NCBI GenBank assembly: GCA_009781755.1
Contig: WQVD01000015.1
Location: 1 to 62,382, forward strand
DNA from: Defluviitaleaceae bacterium
GTDB lineage: Bacteria; Bacillota; Clostridia; Lachnospirales; WQUN01
Reading direction: 5' to 3'
DNA: 62,382 nucleotides
Position 1 is the stretch's first letter; each line of letters starts with the position of its first letter. The position numbers and the translations under genes are program-made. Positions 34,428-43,905 of this stretch are shown piece after piece. Below the pieces are notes generated by a model that worked only from the letters and a program-made list of their open reading frames with translations, was not told where the DNA came from and searched no databases.

Positions 34428-34463
34428 AAAAAAAGGGATGTCTTATGAAACAGTCCTTTTTTT
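34428..34463 (+). terminator. Rho-independent terminator, probably of the GH5 transcript
   Basis: Stem AAAAAAAGGGATGT / ACAGTCCTTTTTTT, with a one-base bulge, around CTTATGAA. Confidence 0.65.
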
Positions 34464-34912
34464 GTATGAAGTGGATTAGGGTTTAATCCGGCAAGCTAAC
34501 AAAGAAACCGTATTGGCGGCCAATGATAGTAACCTGAGTGCCGATGCGCTTTCCTCATTCTGCTTGGTAGTTATGTAGTTGTAATGAAAATTGGGGTCCC
34601 GGGCCCCCGATGTTTGCCGCTTTGTTTTGCAAAGGTGCATGCGTGGGAAGCATAACTGTGCCGGATCCAAAGCGCGGTGCGCTACCCCCTTTGCATATAT
34701 GCGGCGGGTGGTGCAGGGTGTTGCTTGTGCAACCTCTAACAAAGGTTAAATCGGGAGCGGTGCGGTCCGTACAAAGCACAAGGCCTTCGCGGAGGTGGCA
34801 AAACCCGTCCATGGCGTTGAAACGTTTGTTTCGGTTGCAGGTGCAGTATATCGGGCATCCGTTGCCGAGACCTTCGGCAACTTCTAAGATTTTTGTCATG
34901 ACTTTATGTATT
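34464..34912. other. About 450 bases without a confident gene
   Basis: Both strands have open frames here (34555-34899 on the reverse strand; 34610-35101 forward) but neither has a ribosome site or a recognised family. The reverse frame contains a Cys-rich stretch (GCPIYCTCNRNKRFNAM) that reads somewhat like protein. Near its end a different frame carries an open stretch, so a decayed gene is possible. No tRNA, tmRNA, SRP or RNase P signature was found. Confidence 0.4.
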
Positions 34913-34957
34913 AAAAACGGGGTTGCCTTGCTTTTGCTCAGCAAGACAACCCCGTTT
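34913..34957 (-). terminator. Terminator of the PHP-domain gene
   Basis: On the reverse strand, stem AAACGGGGTTGTCTTGC / GCAAGGCAACCCCGTTT with a T5 run, 30 bases after the stop codon. Confidence 0.8.
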
Positions 34958-34986
34958 GATTTAATGGATTATGAATGGCAGATGTG

Positions 34987-35676
34987 TTATACGCAGCCAA
35001 TGCATTCTATTGAATGCCCTTTGATAGCGGTTATGATGTCTTGGATGGATTTTGCGCGGTTTTGCAAAATGATGCCACCCGCCGTGTTGTTGCCGTTGTA
35101 ATTTAAATCCGTACTGTGTGCATCGGTGCCGCTTTGTTTGGGTAGGTTGTGCAGCGTAGCAAAGTCCAGTGCCTTCCGATTGGCTTCCGCCGGTTGTCCG
35201 GCGTTGTATACTTCGATGCCGTCAATCAAATGCGGTGCCACGGGGAAGGGATGCTTGACCCAAAAAGCCTCACGATAAGAATGTGCCTGCGCCAAGTAAC
35301 CGCCATTGGCTCGTACCAGCGCGGAATATGCTTCAATATCCAACAAATGGCAATTAACATTTTTATATAAGAAGTCTTCCGTCAAACCGTAGGTAAGAAA
35401 TTCGGAACCTTGCAATGCATATTCCCAACCGAAAAACACATCAAAATCGAGTCGGTCGCCTTCATTTTTCGCGTTTTTGTATGAAGAAAGGAGGTAAGTT
35501 ACTTTATCTGCCCAAGGTAAGTTGGGGTTGCAACCGGTGTTGCCGTTAAAAAAATGCTCCGTAATGATCAATCCGGCATATCCTTGATTTTTATAAGCGC
35601 GCACCATTTCTTGCGGGGTGTTGTGTCCGCATGCGCTTACGGGGTGGGTGTGCAGGTGGGTTTCGTATTTGTACAT
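34987..35676 (-). CDS. PHP-domain metal-dependent phosphoesterase-like protein
   Basis: 229 residues. The PHP fold is marked by the opening YETHLHTHPVSACGH (first HxH metal ligands), then GLIITEHFFN, a middle His in LAQAHSYRE, and SGTDAHSTD near the end (D-x-H). Such proteins hydrolyse phosphate esters, for example histidinol phosphate or nucleic acid ends. Substrate not known. The ATG at 35676 follows AGAGGAA; the frame extends to 35748 without a site. Confidence 0.88.
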   Translation of the reverse strand: MYKYETHLHTHPVSACGHNTPQEMVRAYKNQGYAGLIITEHFFNGNTGCNPNLPWADKVTYLLSSYKNAKNEGDRLDFDVFFGWEYALQGSEFLTYGLTEDFLYKNVNCHLLDIEAYSALVRANGGYLAQAHSYREAFWVKHPFPVAPHLIDGIEVYNAGQPAEANRKALDFATLHNLPKQSGTDAHSTDLNYNGNNTAGGIILQNRAKSIQDIITAIKGHSIECIGCV

Positions 35677-35758
35677 GGGGGTTCCTCTTTTCGCGCTTTT
35701 CAAGGGAAATTGCCTGCAGCAACGGTAATTGTTCGCCTTGACGCGCATGGATGCGGTG

Positions 35759-35788
35759 ATTATAGTATCTTGGACGTAGTAAATGCAA
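35759..35788 (-). promoter_or_regulatory. Promoter of the PHP-domain gene
   Basis: On the reverse strand TTGCAT and TATAAT with an 18-base spacer, the same -35 and spacing as the tRNA cluster promoter at 1758. Confidence 0.55.
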
Positions 35789-35842
35789 ATTGCGTGCGAT
35801 AGAATTCAATTGACCTGCATGTATTGAAAACGAAAGTGGGAA

Positions 35843-37000
35843 ATGAACATGGACGGTTATAAAATCGACAAAATCAATATCTCCGGCTTCCGTAGGTTGC
35901 ATGCAATTGAATTGGATATGAAACCGTTTAATGTGCTTATCGGGGCCAACGGAGTCGGTAAAACTTCTATATTGGATGCATTCACGTTACTCTCGGCTTC
36001 TGCATCCGGTAATTTAGATAATAAATTGTCGCAATTAGGGGGCATCGTTAATCTGCGAACCCGCGGGAAATCCGATAAAATATCCTTTACGGTGGACATG
36101 AGCGTCCCTAAACGAGAGCCTTATAAATATGAACTGGAAATAGAACCTGTAGGCACCGGATATTCAATACCTCGTGAACTTTTATCCCAAAACCGAGGTC
36201 AATCAACTCCGTTTAAACATATTGATTCGCAAAAAAACAGCATTTTTTATTTTGATCCCGGAACAAATAAAATGGCTCGCCCCACATGGGAGCACAACCC
36301 ATTTGAAACCTCTTTGGCGCAAACTTCAAAATTATTCAGTGATCCCGAGGCTTTGCGGAAGGTATTGGCTACCGCCCATCAATACCATGCATTGGATATA
36401 AGCCAACGCGCACCCGTAAAATTGCCGCAATCAATGAAACCGGCCCATATGCCCGGAGTAGACGGCGAAGATTTAATTCCTTATTTATATAACATGCGTG
36501 AGAGTGAATCAAATCGATACGACGCGATTATCGATACGCTTCGCGTTGCGTTTCCGGGCTTTGATACATTGGGGTTTCCCCCTGTTGCAGCCGGTATGTT
36601 AACCATGACGTGGAAGGATAATAGATTAAATCAGCAGATTTCCATCCACGAACTTTCAGAGGGCACACTTCGCTTTATATGGTTGGTATCATTGCTGTAC
36701 AGCCCTCGTCTATCGACCATTACGATGATAGATGAACCGGAAGTCAGCTTGCATCCCGAAATGTTGAATATATTGGTGGATGTCATGCGCGAAGCATCCA
36801 AGCGTACCCAATTAATCATCGCTACGCATTCGGACCGGTTGATTCGATTCTTGCAACCGGAAGAAGTCGTCGTCATGGATATAAATGAAGAAGGTTGTGC
36901 CACCGCACAATGGGCGAATGAAATGGATTTGGATGCATGGTTGGCGGATTATAGCCTGGACGAAGTGTGGCGCATGGGCAGGATGGGTGGCCGCGCATGA
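35843..37000 (+). CDS. OLD/RecF-like AAA ATPase of a two-gene putative defence module
   Basis: 385 residues. The Walker A motif is in FNVLIGANGVGKTSILDAF (about residues 30-48). Walker B and the following segment are ITMIDEPEVSLHPEML, preceded by a signature-like ELSEGTLRFIWL, and a switch His lies in LIIATHSDRLI. This is the AAA_21/AAA_15 type found in OLD, Septu, PARIS and similar anti-phage systems. The stop overlaps the start of the DUF4276 gene (ATGA), so the products are made together. OLD proteins carry ATPase and TOPRIM in one chain; here they are two chains. A defence role is inference from this pairing. Confidence 0.85.
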   Translation: MNMDGYKIDKINISGFRRLHAIELDMKPFNVLIGANGVGKTSILDAFTLLSASASGNLDNKLSQLGGIVNLRTRGKSDKISFTVDMSVPKREPYKYELEIEPVGTGYSIPRELLSQNRGQSTPFKHIDSQKNSIFYFDPGTNKMARPTWEHNPFETSLAQTSKLFSDPEALRKVLATAHQYHALDISQRAPVKLPQSMKPAHMPGVDGEDLIPYLYNMRESESNRYDAIIDTLRVAFPGFDTLGFPPVAAGMLTMTWKDNRLNQQISIHELSEGTLRFIWLVSLLYSPRLSTITMIDEPEVSLHPEMLNILVDVMREASKRTQLIIATHSDRLIRFLQPEEVVVMDINEEGCATAQWANEMDLDAWLADYSLDEVWRMGRMGGRA

Positions 37001-37605
37001 AAATTGCGATTCTAGTGGAGGGAAAGACCGAAATCGCATTCAAGCCTCATTTAATAAAATTTTTACAAGCGCGCTTGCAAGGCATGATGCCAAAATTGGA
37101 TTTTCATCCGTTTGACGGCCGCATACCTACCAACGACAAATTGAAGCGTGTTGTGGAAAATCACTTGAACGGACAAAATCCGGCCAATCACGTCATTGCA
37201 TTAACGGACGTATACACGGGTACAAAGGAATTTAAAAACGCAACAGATGCCAAGGATAAAATGCGGCAATGGGTCGGTGCGGAGCCGCGGTTCCACCCAC
37301 AGGTTGCATTGCATGATTTTGAAGCTTGGTTATTACCGTTTTGGGCGACCATCTTAAAATTGGCACAACATAATAAAAAGGCACCGAGCGGCGAGCCCGA
37401 AAGTGTGAACCACCATAAACCGCCAGCTCATCGTATTAAAGAAGTATTCGAAATAGGAAAATGCCGAAGCAGCTATGTGAAGACACGTGACGCCAATCGA
37501 ATACTTAATGACAATGATTTATCCATCTCAGTCAATCAATGCCCGGAATTGAAAGCGTTTATCAATACCATCATCGGAATTTGCGGTGGCAACATAATCC
37601 CGTAA
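36997..37605 (+). CDS. DUF4276/TOPRIM-like partner of the AAA ATPase
   Basis: 202 residues. It begins KIAILVEGKTEIAF, the conserved Gly-Glu of a TOPRIM-like fold. It continues with VIALTDVYTG, a D-x-(Y) acidic strand, and LHDFEAWLLPF, the mark of DUF4276. TOPRIM parts of OLD and PARIS systems act as nucleases, so it may be the effector. Start ATG 36997 overlaps the ATPase stop. It ends 17 bases before the valS start; the valS ribosome site lies in between. Confidence 0.82.
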   Translation: MKIAILVEGKTEIAFKPHLIKFLQARLQGMMPKLDFHPFDGRIPTNDKLKRVVENHLNGQNPANHVIALTDVYTGTKEFKNATDAKDKMRQWVGAEPRFHPQVALHDFEAWLLPFWATILKLAQHNKKAPSGEPESVNHHKPPAHRIKEVFEIGKCRSSYVKTRDANRILNDNDLSISVNQCPELKAFINTIIGICGGNIIP

Positions 37606-37622
37606 CCCAAAGGAGCCTTCCC

Positions 37623-40376
37623 ATGACAAACATACCCAAGCATTACGACCCCTTCCGCGAGGACGAAATCTACAGCCGTTGGATGGAAAGGGGTTATTTT
37701 CGTGCGGAGGTAAACCCGGCGAAGAAGCCGTACACCATCATGATGCCGCCGCCCAATATTACGGACAAGCTGCACGTTGGTCACGCATTTAACGCCACGG
37801 TGCAGGATATGCTCATACGCACGCGGCGCATGCAGGGGTATGAAGTCATGTGGATGCCTGGCACCGACCATGCGGCTATTTCCACCGAAGTGCAAGTAGT
37901 GAAGGCCATCGCCAAGGAGGGCCTAACCAAAAACGACATGGGGCGTGAGAAATTCCTAGCGCGTGTGTGGGAATGGCAGCAGGAATACGGCTCCATGATT
38001 GTGTCGCAAATCAAGCGGCTGGGCGCGTCGTGCGATTGGGAGCGCGAGCGATTCACGATGGACGATGGTTTGAGTGCCGCGGTGCTTGAGGCATTCGAAC
38101 GCTTATATAATGAAGGAAAAATTTATCGCGGCGAAAAATTGGTCAACTGGTGCGTCAAGTGTGCCACGACGATAAGCGACGCAGAAGTGGAACACGAAGA
38201 CAGCGAAGGTGCGCTGTACCACTTCCAATATCCGCTGGCGGACGGGTCAGGTCACATCGCATTTGCCACCACCCGCCCCGAAACTATGCTGGGCGACACC
38301 GCAATAGCCGTCCACCCCGACGACGAACGCTACGCCGCGCTCATCGGCAAAGCGGTACGCCTGCCTTTCTTTGACAACCACGGTGATTTGGCAGCGCGTG
38401 CAGAAATCCCCATCATTTCCGACAGCTACGTGGACAAAGAATACGGCACCGGCGTGGTCAAAATCACCCCTGCGCATGACCCCAATGACTTTGAAATCGG
38501 CGAACGGCACAACCTTCCGCGCGTCAATATCTTGAACGACGACGGCACCATTAACGCAGCAGGCGGCAAGTACGAAGGCCTCCCGCGCGAAGACGCTCGC
38601 GAGCAAATCATCGCCGACATGACCCAACTCGGCCTGTATATCCGAACGGAGAAAATCACCCACGCCAAGGGCACGCACGACCGCTGCCATGTAGTAGTCG
38701 AGCCGCTGGTCAAGTTGCAATGGTTCTTGAAAATGGACGAATTGGCCAAGCCCGCACTGGAGGCGTTCACATCGGGCCAGCTCAAATTTAACAAGGAACG
38801 TTTCGGCAAAATCTACGCCCATTGGCTGGAAATCATCAAAGATTGGTGTATATCGCGCCAAATTTGGTGGGGGCACCGCATTCCTGCGTATTACTGCCCC
38901 GACGGGCACATTACCGTGGCCAAAACCGTACCCGCTGCGTGCAGCACCTGCGGCGCAACCGACCTGCGCCAAGACGAGGACACACTGGATACTTGGTTTT
39001 CATCGGCGTTGTGGCCATTCTCCACGTTGGGCTGGCCGGATAAAACGCCGGAATTGGACTTCTTCTACAAAACCGATGTCCTTTCCACCGCGCAGGAAAT
39101 TATCTTCTTTTGGGTCGTGCGCATGGTGTTTATGGGCATCAAATTTATGGGCGAAATCCCATTCGACCACGTACTCATCCACGGCACCGTGCGCGACGAA
39201 AACGGCATCAAGATGTCCAAGTCGCTGGGCAACGGCATCGACCCGCTGGATATCGTCAAGCAATATGGTGCGGATGTGTTGCGCTTGACCTTCCTCAACG
39301 GCAACGCGGTGGATTCGGACACGCGTTTCAAACAAGACCGCGTGGAGTTCTCGCGGAATTTCCTTAACAAACTTTGGAATGCGTCGCGGTTTGTGATGAT
39401 GAATATGGAGCCCGCCGCCGGGGGCGAAGCGGGGGAAGGTTCTCGCGTCGCTGATGCGGAAGATAATGATTACTTGGATTCGGCTGCGGCTTCGTCCTTA
39501 CCTGTGGAGGACCGGTGGATTTTGTCGCGACTCAATGAGTTGGTGCGGGATGTAACCGAAAAAATCGATGCACACGAGTTGGGTATGGCCGTGGGCAAAG
39601 TGGTGGATTTTGTTTGGGATGAGTATTGCGATTGGTATTTAGAGATGGTGAAGCCGCGGTTGCGTGAAGCGGCGGCTAAGCCGTTGGCCATGCGGACGCT
39701 CACCCATGTTTTGACTACTTGTTTGAAGTTGTTGCATCCGGTTGTGCCTTTTATTACGGAGGATTTGTTTTTGGCGTTAAATGGGGCGGAGGCGCGGGCT
39801 ACCGGTACGGTTATGCGCTCGGCTTGGCCTTTGTTTGACGCGGTTTTGCACGATGCGGCGGCGGAGAAGGATGTGGATGCTTTGAAGGAAGCTGTGCGTG
39901 GCGTGCGAAATATTCGCGCGGAGCGGCAGGTGCCTGCGGGGCAGAAGATATCTTTGACGGTTTTCCCCAATGACGCAAGTGCGGCGGATTTGTTTGCTTC
40001 TTCGCTGGATATTATTCGGATATTGTGCAATGCGGGGGATGTGTTTTTGAGCGTGGGTGTGGACGGGGCTGGTGGCGCGGCGGTGATTGCGCCGCCAGAG
40101 ATTACGCCTGCGGGTATTTTATCGCTGGTGGTGCCCAACGCTACGATACATTTACCGTTGGATTCGTTGGTGGATACGGAGAAGGAGCGTGCCCGTCTTG
40201 CGAAGGAGCAGAAGCGTTTGAGCGGGGAGTTGGCGCGTATCGACGGTAAGCTGGCCAACAAGGGTTACATGGCCAAGGCCCCCGCCGATCTTATCGCCTC
40301 CGAGCGGGAAAAACGCGTGCAATTTGCGCAGATGTTGGAAAAAGTAAACGCCGAATTGGAAGGTTTGGGGGCGTAA
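37623..40376 (+). CDS. valS: Valyl-tRNA synthetase
   Basis: 917 residues. Class I synthetase charging tRNA-Val in the cytoplasm. Motifs: PPPNITDKLHVGHAF (HIGH motif as HVGH), MPGTDHAAISTEVQVVKA, the editing domain with TTRPETMLGDTAIAVHPDD, a CPDGH/CSTCG zinc-like pair, KMSKSLGNGIDP near residue 529, and a C-terminal coiled coil (KERARLAKEQKRLSGELARIDGKL). A stretch of about 30 residues (near 595-625, EAGEGSRVADAEDN...) before EDRWILSRLNE is longer and more acidic than usual. The ATG at 37623 follows AAAGGAG. Confidence 0.97.
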   Translation: MTNIPKHYDPFREDEIYSRWMERGYFRAEVNPAKKPYTIMMPPPNITDKLHVGHAFNATVQDMLIRTRRMQGYEVMWMPGTDHAAISTEVQVVKAIAKEGLTKNDMGREKFLARVWEWQQEYGSMIVSQIKRLGASCDWERERFTMDDGLSAAVLEAFERLYNEGKIYRGEKLVNWCVKCATTISDAEVEHEDSEGALYHFQYPLADGSGHIAFATTRPETMLGDTAIAVHPDDERYAALIGKAVRLPFFDNHGDLAARAEIPIISDSYVDKEYGTGVVKITPAHDPNDFEIGERHNLPRVNILNDDGTINAAGGKYEGLPREDAREQIIADMTQLGLYIRTEKITHAKGTHDRCHVVVEPLVKLQWFLKMDELAKPALEAFTSGQLKFNKERFGKIYAHWLEIIKDWCISRQIWWGHRIPAYYCPDGHITVAKTVPAACSTCGATDLRQDEDTLDTWFSSALWPFSTLGWPDKTPELDFFYKTDVLSTAQEIIFFWVVRMVFMGIKFMGEIPFDHVLIHGTVRDENGIKMSKSLGNGIDPLDIVKQYGADVLRLTFLNGNAVDSDTRFKQDRVEFSRNFLNKLWNASRFVMMNMEPAAGGEAGEGSRVADAEDNDYLDSAAASSLPVEDRWILSRLNELVRDVTEKIDAHELGMAVGKVVDFVWDEYCDWYLEMVKPRLREAAAKPLAMRTLTHVLTTCLKLLHPVVPFITEDLFLALNGAEARATGTVMRSAWPLFDAVLHDAAAEKDVDALKEAVRGVRNIRAERQVPAGQKISLTVFPNDASAADLFASSLDIIRILCNAGDVFLSVGVDGAGGAAVIAPPEITPAGILSLVVPNATIHLPLDSLVDTEKERARLAKEQKRLSGELARIDGKLANKGYMAKAPADLIASEREKRVQFAQMLEKVNAELEGLGA

Positions 40377-40385
40377 CGCCCGGTT

Positions 40386-41288
40386 ATGTATTATTTACTT
40401 GCGCTGCTGACGGGCGTTTTAATCACCGTCATGGTGGCGTTTAATGGCAATGTGACAGTGCGGCACGGATTGTATACCGCCACGGTGGTGATTCACTTGG
40501 TGGGGTTACTTTGCGTGTCGCTTCTTTTATTGGTTAAGCGGGAAAAACCCTTCCTGCGCGGCGTGGTGGGTGCGGATGGGCGGCGTATTCCCGTGCATAT
40601 GTATTTGGGCGGTGCGGTGGGTGTGATTACGGTGTTGCTGACCAATTTTGCGTTTGGCGACATTAGTGTGAGTGCGTTGATGGCGTTGGGGTTGTTCGGG
40701 CAGAGTTTGTCTTCGATTGCGGTGGATCAATTTGGTTTGTTTGGCATGGCGCGGCACCCGTTTAACCGCCGTAAAATTATTGGATTGGTATTGATGCTGT
40801 GCGGCATTGGCGTGATGGTGACGGATTTTGGCGGCGGCGCGGCTATTTTGGCGGCGGTGGCGGCGTTTGGTTCGGGTGCCAGTATTGTCACCAGCCGAGT
40901 GTTGAATGCGCGGTTGGCGGTGTTTATCGGTACGCGGCGCGGTGTGTTCATGACGCACATTACAGGGTTGGCGGTGGCGTTGCCGCTGCTATTGGTGTTG
41001 GGGCGCAGCGAAGTAGGTTTTAATCTCGATTATCTTTTTACGCCGATGTTTTTCATTTATTTGGGTGGGATGCTGGGCGTCATTGTTATTACGCTGGATA
41101 ACGTGACTGCTGTGCGCATTCCCGCTTTTTATTTAGCGTTGATGTTGTTTGTGGGGCAAGTGGGGGCAGGGCTGACGGTGGATTTTGTCATCGACCGTGT
41201 ATTTAGCATGACCAATTTACTGGGCGGTTGCTTGGTGGCGCTGGGGCTTTTCGCCAATGTGATGGTGGATAAGATTTCTGACAAATAA
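40386..41288 (+). CDS. DMT-superfamily (DUF606/YdcZ-like) membrane transporter
   Basis: 300 residues, almost entirely hydrophobic with about ten membrane helices in two similar halves, each starting with a YLL/YLGG-type segment followed by VA(F)NG or LTNFAFG. This fits the drug/metabolite transporter superfamily. Cargo unknown. It starts nine bases after valS with no clear ribosome site of its own. Confidence 0.8.
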   Translation: MYYLLALLTGVLITVMVAFNGNVTVRHGLYTATVVIHLVGLLCVSLLLLVKREKPFLRGVVGADGRRIPVHMYLGGAVGVITVLLTNFAFGDISVSALMALGLFGQSLSSIAVDQFGLFGMARHPFNRRKIIGLVLMLCGIGVMVTDFGGGAAILAAVAAFGSGASIVTSRVLNARLAVFIGTRRGVFMTHITGLAVALPLLLVLGRSEVGFNLDYLFTPMFFIYLGGMLGVIVITLDNVTAVRIPAFYLALMLFVGQVGAGLTVDFVIDRVFSMTNLLGGCLVALGLFANVMVDKISDK

Positions 41289-41354
41289 ATGACACAATTT
41301 TGTTATAGATTGGCGGTGATAAGGTCAATAATAATTATAAAAAGGAGTTGCGAA

Positions 41355-43373
41355 ATGAAAAAGATGATGAAAAGAGCGTTGGCTGTGGTGTTGGCGTTTT
41401 TTATTGCGCTGCCGGGTATTGTGCCCGCGCGTGCGCAGGAGGCCAATGAATCGCTGCCGCTACGCTTCGTTTTCGAATCGAACGATGCGCAAGTGGATTG
41501 GGTGAATCGGCAAATTGTCATCACTTTGGCGGATGGCGATGCGTTTGTGGTTACGCCCGGTGCGTCGTATGCGCTACGCAATGGCGATGTTTTCCCGCTG
41601 GATGTGCCGGTGTATGTGATTGACGGCGTTTCGTTTATCGCAACAAGTGATGCGTTGCGTATGCTGGTGGGTGAGGGCGAATTTTCTGTTACGGTTGCCA
41701 ATGCCATTGCTTTGACAGAGCAATTGATGCAATCGGTGGGTGCCATGGGCGTCACTGTAGCGTTTGTTGATGCGGAAACGGGCTTCACTTTCACGCAGGG
41801 TTTTGGTTATGCGGACAGTGTGCGCGGCGTGGCTGTAAATGAACACACCCTATTCCAAATCGGTTCCAAGGCCAAGACTTTTACAGCCATTGCGGTGATG
41901 CAATTGGTGGAAGCGGGCCTGGTGGATTTGGACAACCCGGTTGTATACTACCTGCCTGATTTTAATTTGTTGCCCGCCCCAGACGGCAGCACTTCTGATG
42001 AAATTACGGTGCGGATGTTGTTGAGCAATACTTCGGGTATGGTCACCAACTTTAACTACGGCTTCTTGTCGGCGGGCGAGGTGCATTACCAAGGTCATGT
42101 GAATAGTATGTTGGAATGGTTGGCGACCCAACCGCTCAATTTTGCCTCCGGCACGGCGTATGAATATGCCAATGCGGGTTGGGTGGTGTTGAGTATTTTG
42201 GTGGCGTCCGTGTCCGGCCACGACAATTATTTCGAAGGTTTTAATGCGCACATGGATGAAGCAGTGTTGGCACCGTTGGGCATGGAGCGTTCGATGTTCT
42301 TGTTCCCTGCCGGTGATGCCAATGTGGCCATGCCGTATTTCATGGGCCAGCAATATATCCGCTATACGACGGGTTCGTCCGGTGCGGGAGCGATGCTTTC
42401 CAGCGCGCATGACATGGCGTTGTATATGCATGCCATCTTGGGTGGCGGTGGCGGTTTGCTTTCCGCCGACAGCATTGCGTATATGACGCGCAGCCATACG
42501 CCGGACATGATTTCGCCGATGATGGATTATGGCCTTGGGTTTGTTATCTTGCGCAATTTGGGCTTCGAAACGGTGGGGCATGACGGTTTGCTGGAGAACT
42601 TCGGCATGGTTAACTTCATGTGCCCAGAAACCGGTATTGGTGTGTTTGTAGCCAGCAATGATGTACTCGGCATCAGCATCATCGGTGATATTGCATCCAC
42701 CATCCTGATGCTTGCCATCGGAGAAAAAGTGGGTATACCGGTTGTCTTGCCTGACCCACTTGCGGGGATCGAACTGGTCGAACTGGATCCCACCGCTGTA
42801 CCCGTAACACCCACTGAAGCAGAATTGGAAGAATGGGCAGCCTTCTTGGGTATGTATGACTTCGATGCGTATGGTTTCTTCGAATTTGCCAAAGCGGACG
42901 GCGCATTTTTCATTCAAGTGGCCGGCTTGGCGTTCCCGCTCCCGTTGGTGCCCATGTCAGACGGTACGTTTGCTTCGGCAGAATTGCAAGGACGCTTCAC
43001 CTTCGAAGAGAGGGATGGCATAAGCTATGCATTCTTAAATCAAGGCGGTATCGTAACTTCAGGCCCGCTCTTCGAATTGCAAGAAATTATTGTGCCCGAA
43101 AGTTTGGCGCCGTGGTTGGGCACGTATCAATTCGTGCCTGCATTCCCCAACGAATTGCCGCTGATTAGCGAAATAATGATTTATGTTGATGTACGGGGCA
43201 TTCCAATAGTGGCTTCTACGCAGCGCTTAGGTACGACGGCCGTTCCATTGGTTGAACGTGCCGACGGCGCATGGGTGTGGACGCTGATGAACGCACCGCT
43301 GCACTTTAACCGTGATGCCGACGGCAACGCGTACTTTGAAGTGCAAGGGGCGATATACGCCAGAACCGAATAA
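41355..43373 (+). CDS. Exported beta-lactamase-family serine hydrolase
   Basis: 672 residues. A signal peptide covers about 1-27 (KRALAVVLAFFIALPGIVPARA). Residues about 40-110 resemble a copper-amine-oxidase N-terminal-like domain, a common wall-protein module. Residues about 120-450 are a class C beta-lactamase/penicillin-binding-protein fold: QIGSKAKTFTA with Ser-x-x-Lys, YEYANAGW with Tyr-x-Asn, and VGHDGLLENFG near the third motif. It may be an esterase, D-aminopeptidase or wall-modifying enzyme rather than a true beta-lactamase. The C-terminal 200 residues are unassigned. AAAGGAG lies just before the ATG. Confidence 0.88.
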   Translation: MKKMMKRALAVVLAFFIALPGIVPARAQEANESLPLRFVFESNDAQVDWVNRQIVITLADGDAFVVTPGASYALRNGDVFPLDVPVYVIDGVSFIATSDALRMLVGEGEFSVTVANAIALTEQLMQSVGAMGVTVAFVDAETGFTFTQGFGYADSVRGVAVNEHTLFQIGSKAKTFTAIAVMQLVEAGLVDLDNPVVYYLPDFNLLPAPDGSTSDEITVRMLLSNTSGMVTNFNYGFLSAGEVHYQGHVNSMLEWLATQPLNFASGTAYEYANAGWVVLSILVASVSGHDNYFEGFNAHMDEAVLAPLGMERSMFLFPAGDANVAMPYFMGQQYIRYTTGSSGAGAMLSSAHDMALYMHAILGGGGGLLSADSIAYMTRSHTPDMISPMMDYGLGFVILRNLGFETVGHDGLLENFGMVNFMCPETGIGVFVASNDVLGISIIGDIASTILMLAIGEKVGIPVVLPDPLAGIELVELDPTAVPVTPTEAELEEWAAFLGMYDFDAYGFFEFAKADGAFFIQVAGLAFPLPLVPMSDGTFASAELQGRFTFEERDGISYAFLNQGGIVTSGPLFELQEIIVPESLAPWLGTYQFVPAFPNELPLISEIMIYVDVRGIPIVASTQRLGTTAVPLVERADGAWVWTLMNAPLHFNRDADGNAYFEVQGAIYARTE

Positions 43374-43391
43374 CAAAAAATGCGATGTAAT

Positions 43392-43436
43392 AAAAAACGC
43401 CAGTTGGTGGCAATTTGCCACCAACTGGCGTTTTTT
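43392..43436. terminator. Bidirectional terminator made of a 27-bp dispersed palindrome copy
   Basis: A perfect inverted repeat centred at 43414 (CGCCAGTTGGTGGCAA and its complement) is extended by A6 and T6 to a 22-bp stem, between convergent genes. The core 43401-43427 belongs to the dispersed palindrome family. Confidence 0.92.
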
Positions 43437-43443
43437 GTTGGAT

Positions 43444-43905
43444 TTACGTGTCTTTGATATGTTCGGGTTCATCTTGCTCATTGGACAGGAGCAAATCTTC
43501 CATTTTTGACTTGCGTTTTAACCATTCTTTAAACAGCAGCACTACGTTGATGATCGCATAACTGAAGGAATAGTACACAAATAAATTAAAGTATGACATG
43601 ACCGATATCCGACCCAACGACACCATGATGAAAAGATAGGAGAATAAGATGCCGATGGTCGCAGCGTATCCTGCGATCAATTTAATCCACAGTCGCCCCC
43701 GCATCTTATGTATCGCCACAAATCCGATGACTGCCAGTAATAGCGGCCCATCGCGTCCAATGATGCGAAGCATCACCGATATCCACGCACCCCCAAAGTC
43801 GCCCTGCATCATATCCGATGCCGCATCGATCCAATATAAAATCTTGGATACGGCTAAGTAAGTAATTAATATCGTTTTTGCCACGGCCCATTTGTTGGTT
43901 TTCAT
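43444..43905 (-). CDS. Small integral membrane protein of unknown function
   Basis: 153 residues with four predicted membrane helices (about 10-25, 42-65, 73-95, 103-125) and a charged C-terminal tail (KEWLKRKSKMEDLLL). No family recognised. AGGTGATG lies before the ATG on the reverse strand. Confidence 0.7.
   Translation of the reverse strand: MKTNKWAVAKTILITYLAVSKILYWIDAASDMMQGDFGGAWISVMLRIIGRDGPLLLAVIGFVAIHKMRGRLWIKLIAGYAATIGILFSYLFIMVSLGRISVMSYFNLFVYYSFSYAIINVVLLFKEWLKRKSKMEDLLLSNEQDEPEHIKDT

Noticed and set aside
34610-35101. Forward 163-codon frame
   Set aside because: It overlaps the well-supported PHP gene and its terminator, and has no ribosome site.
35843-37605. Calling the pair PARIS outright
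   Set aside because: PARIS AriB is a DUF4435 protein; the partner here reads as DUF4276, so only similarity in logic is claimed.
41355-43373. Calling the serine hydrolase an antibiotic-resistance beta-lactamase
   Set aside because: The SxxK and YxN motifs are shared by many esterases and peptidases, and the long extra domains point to another role.
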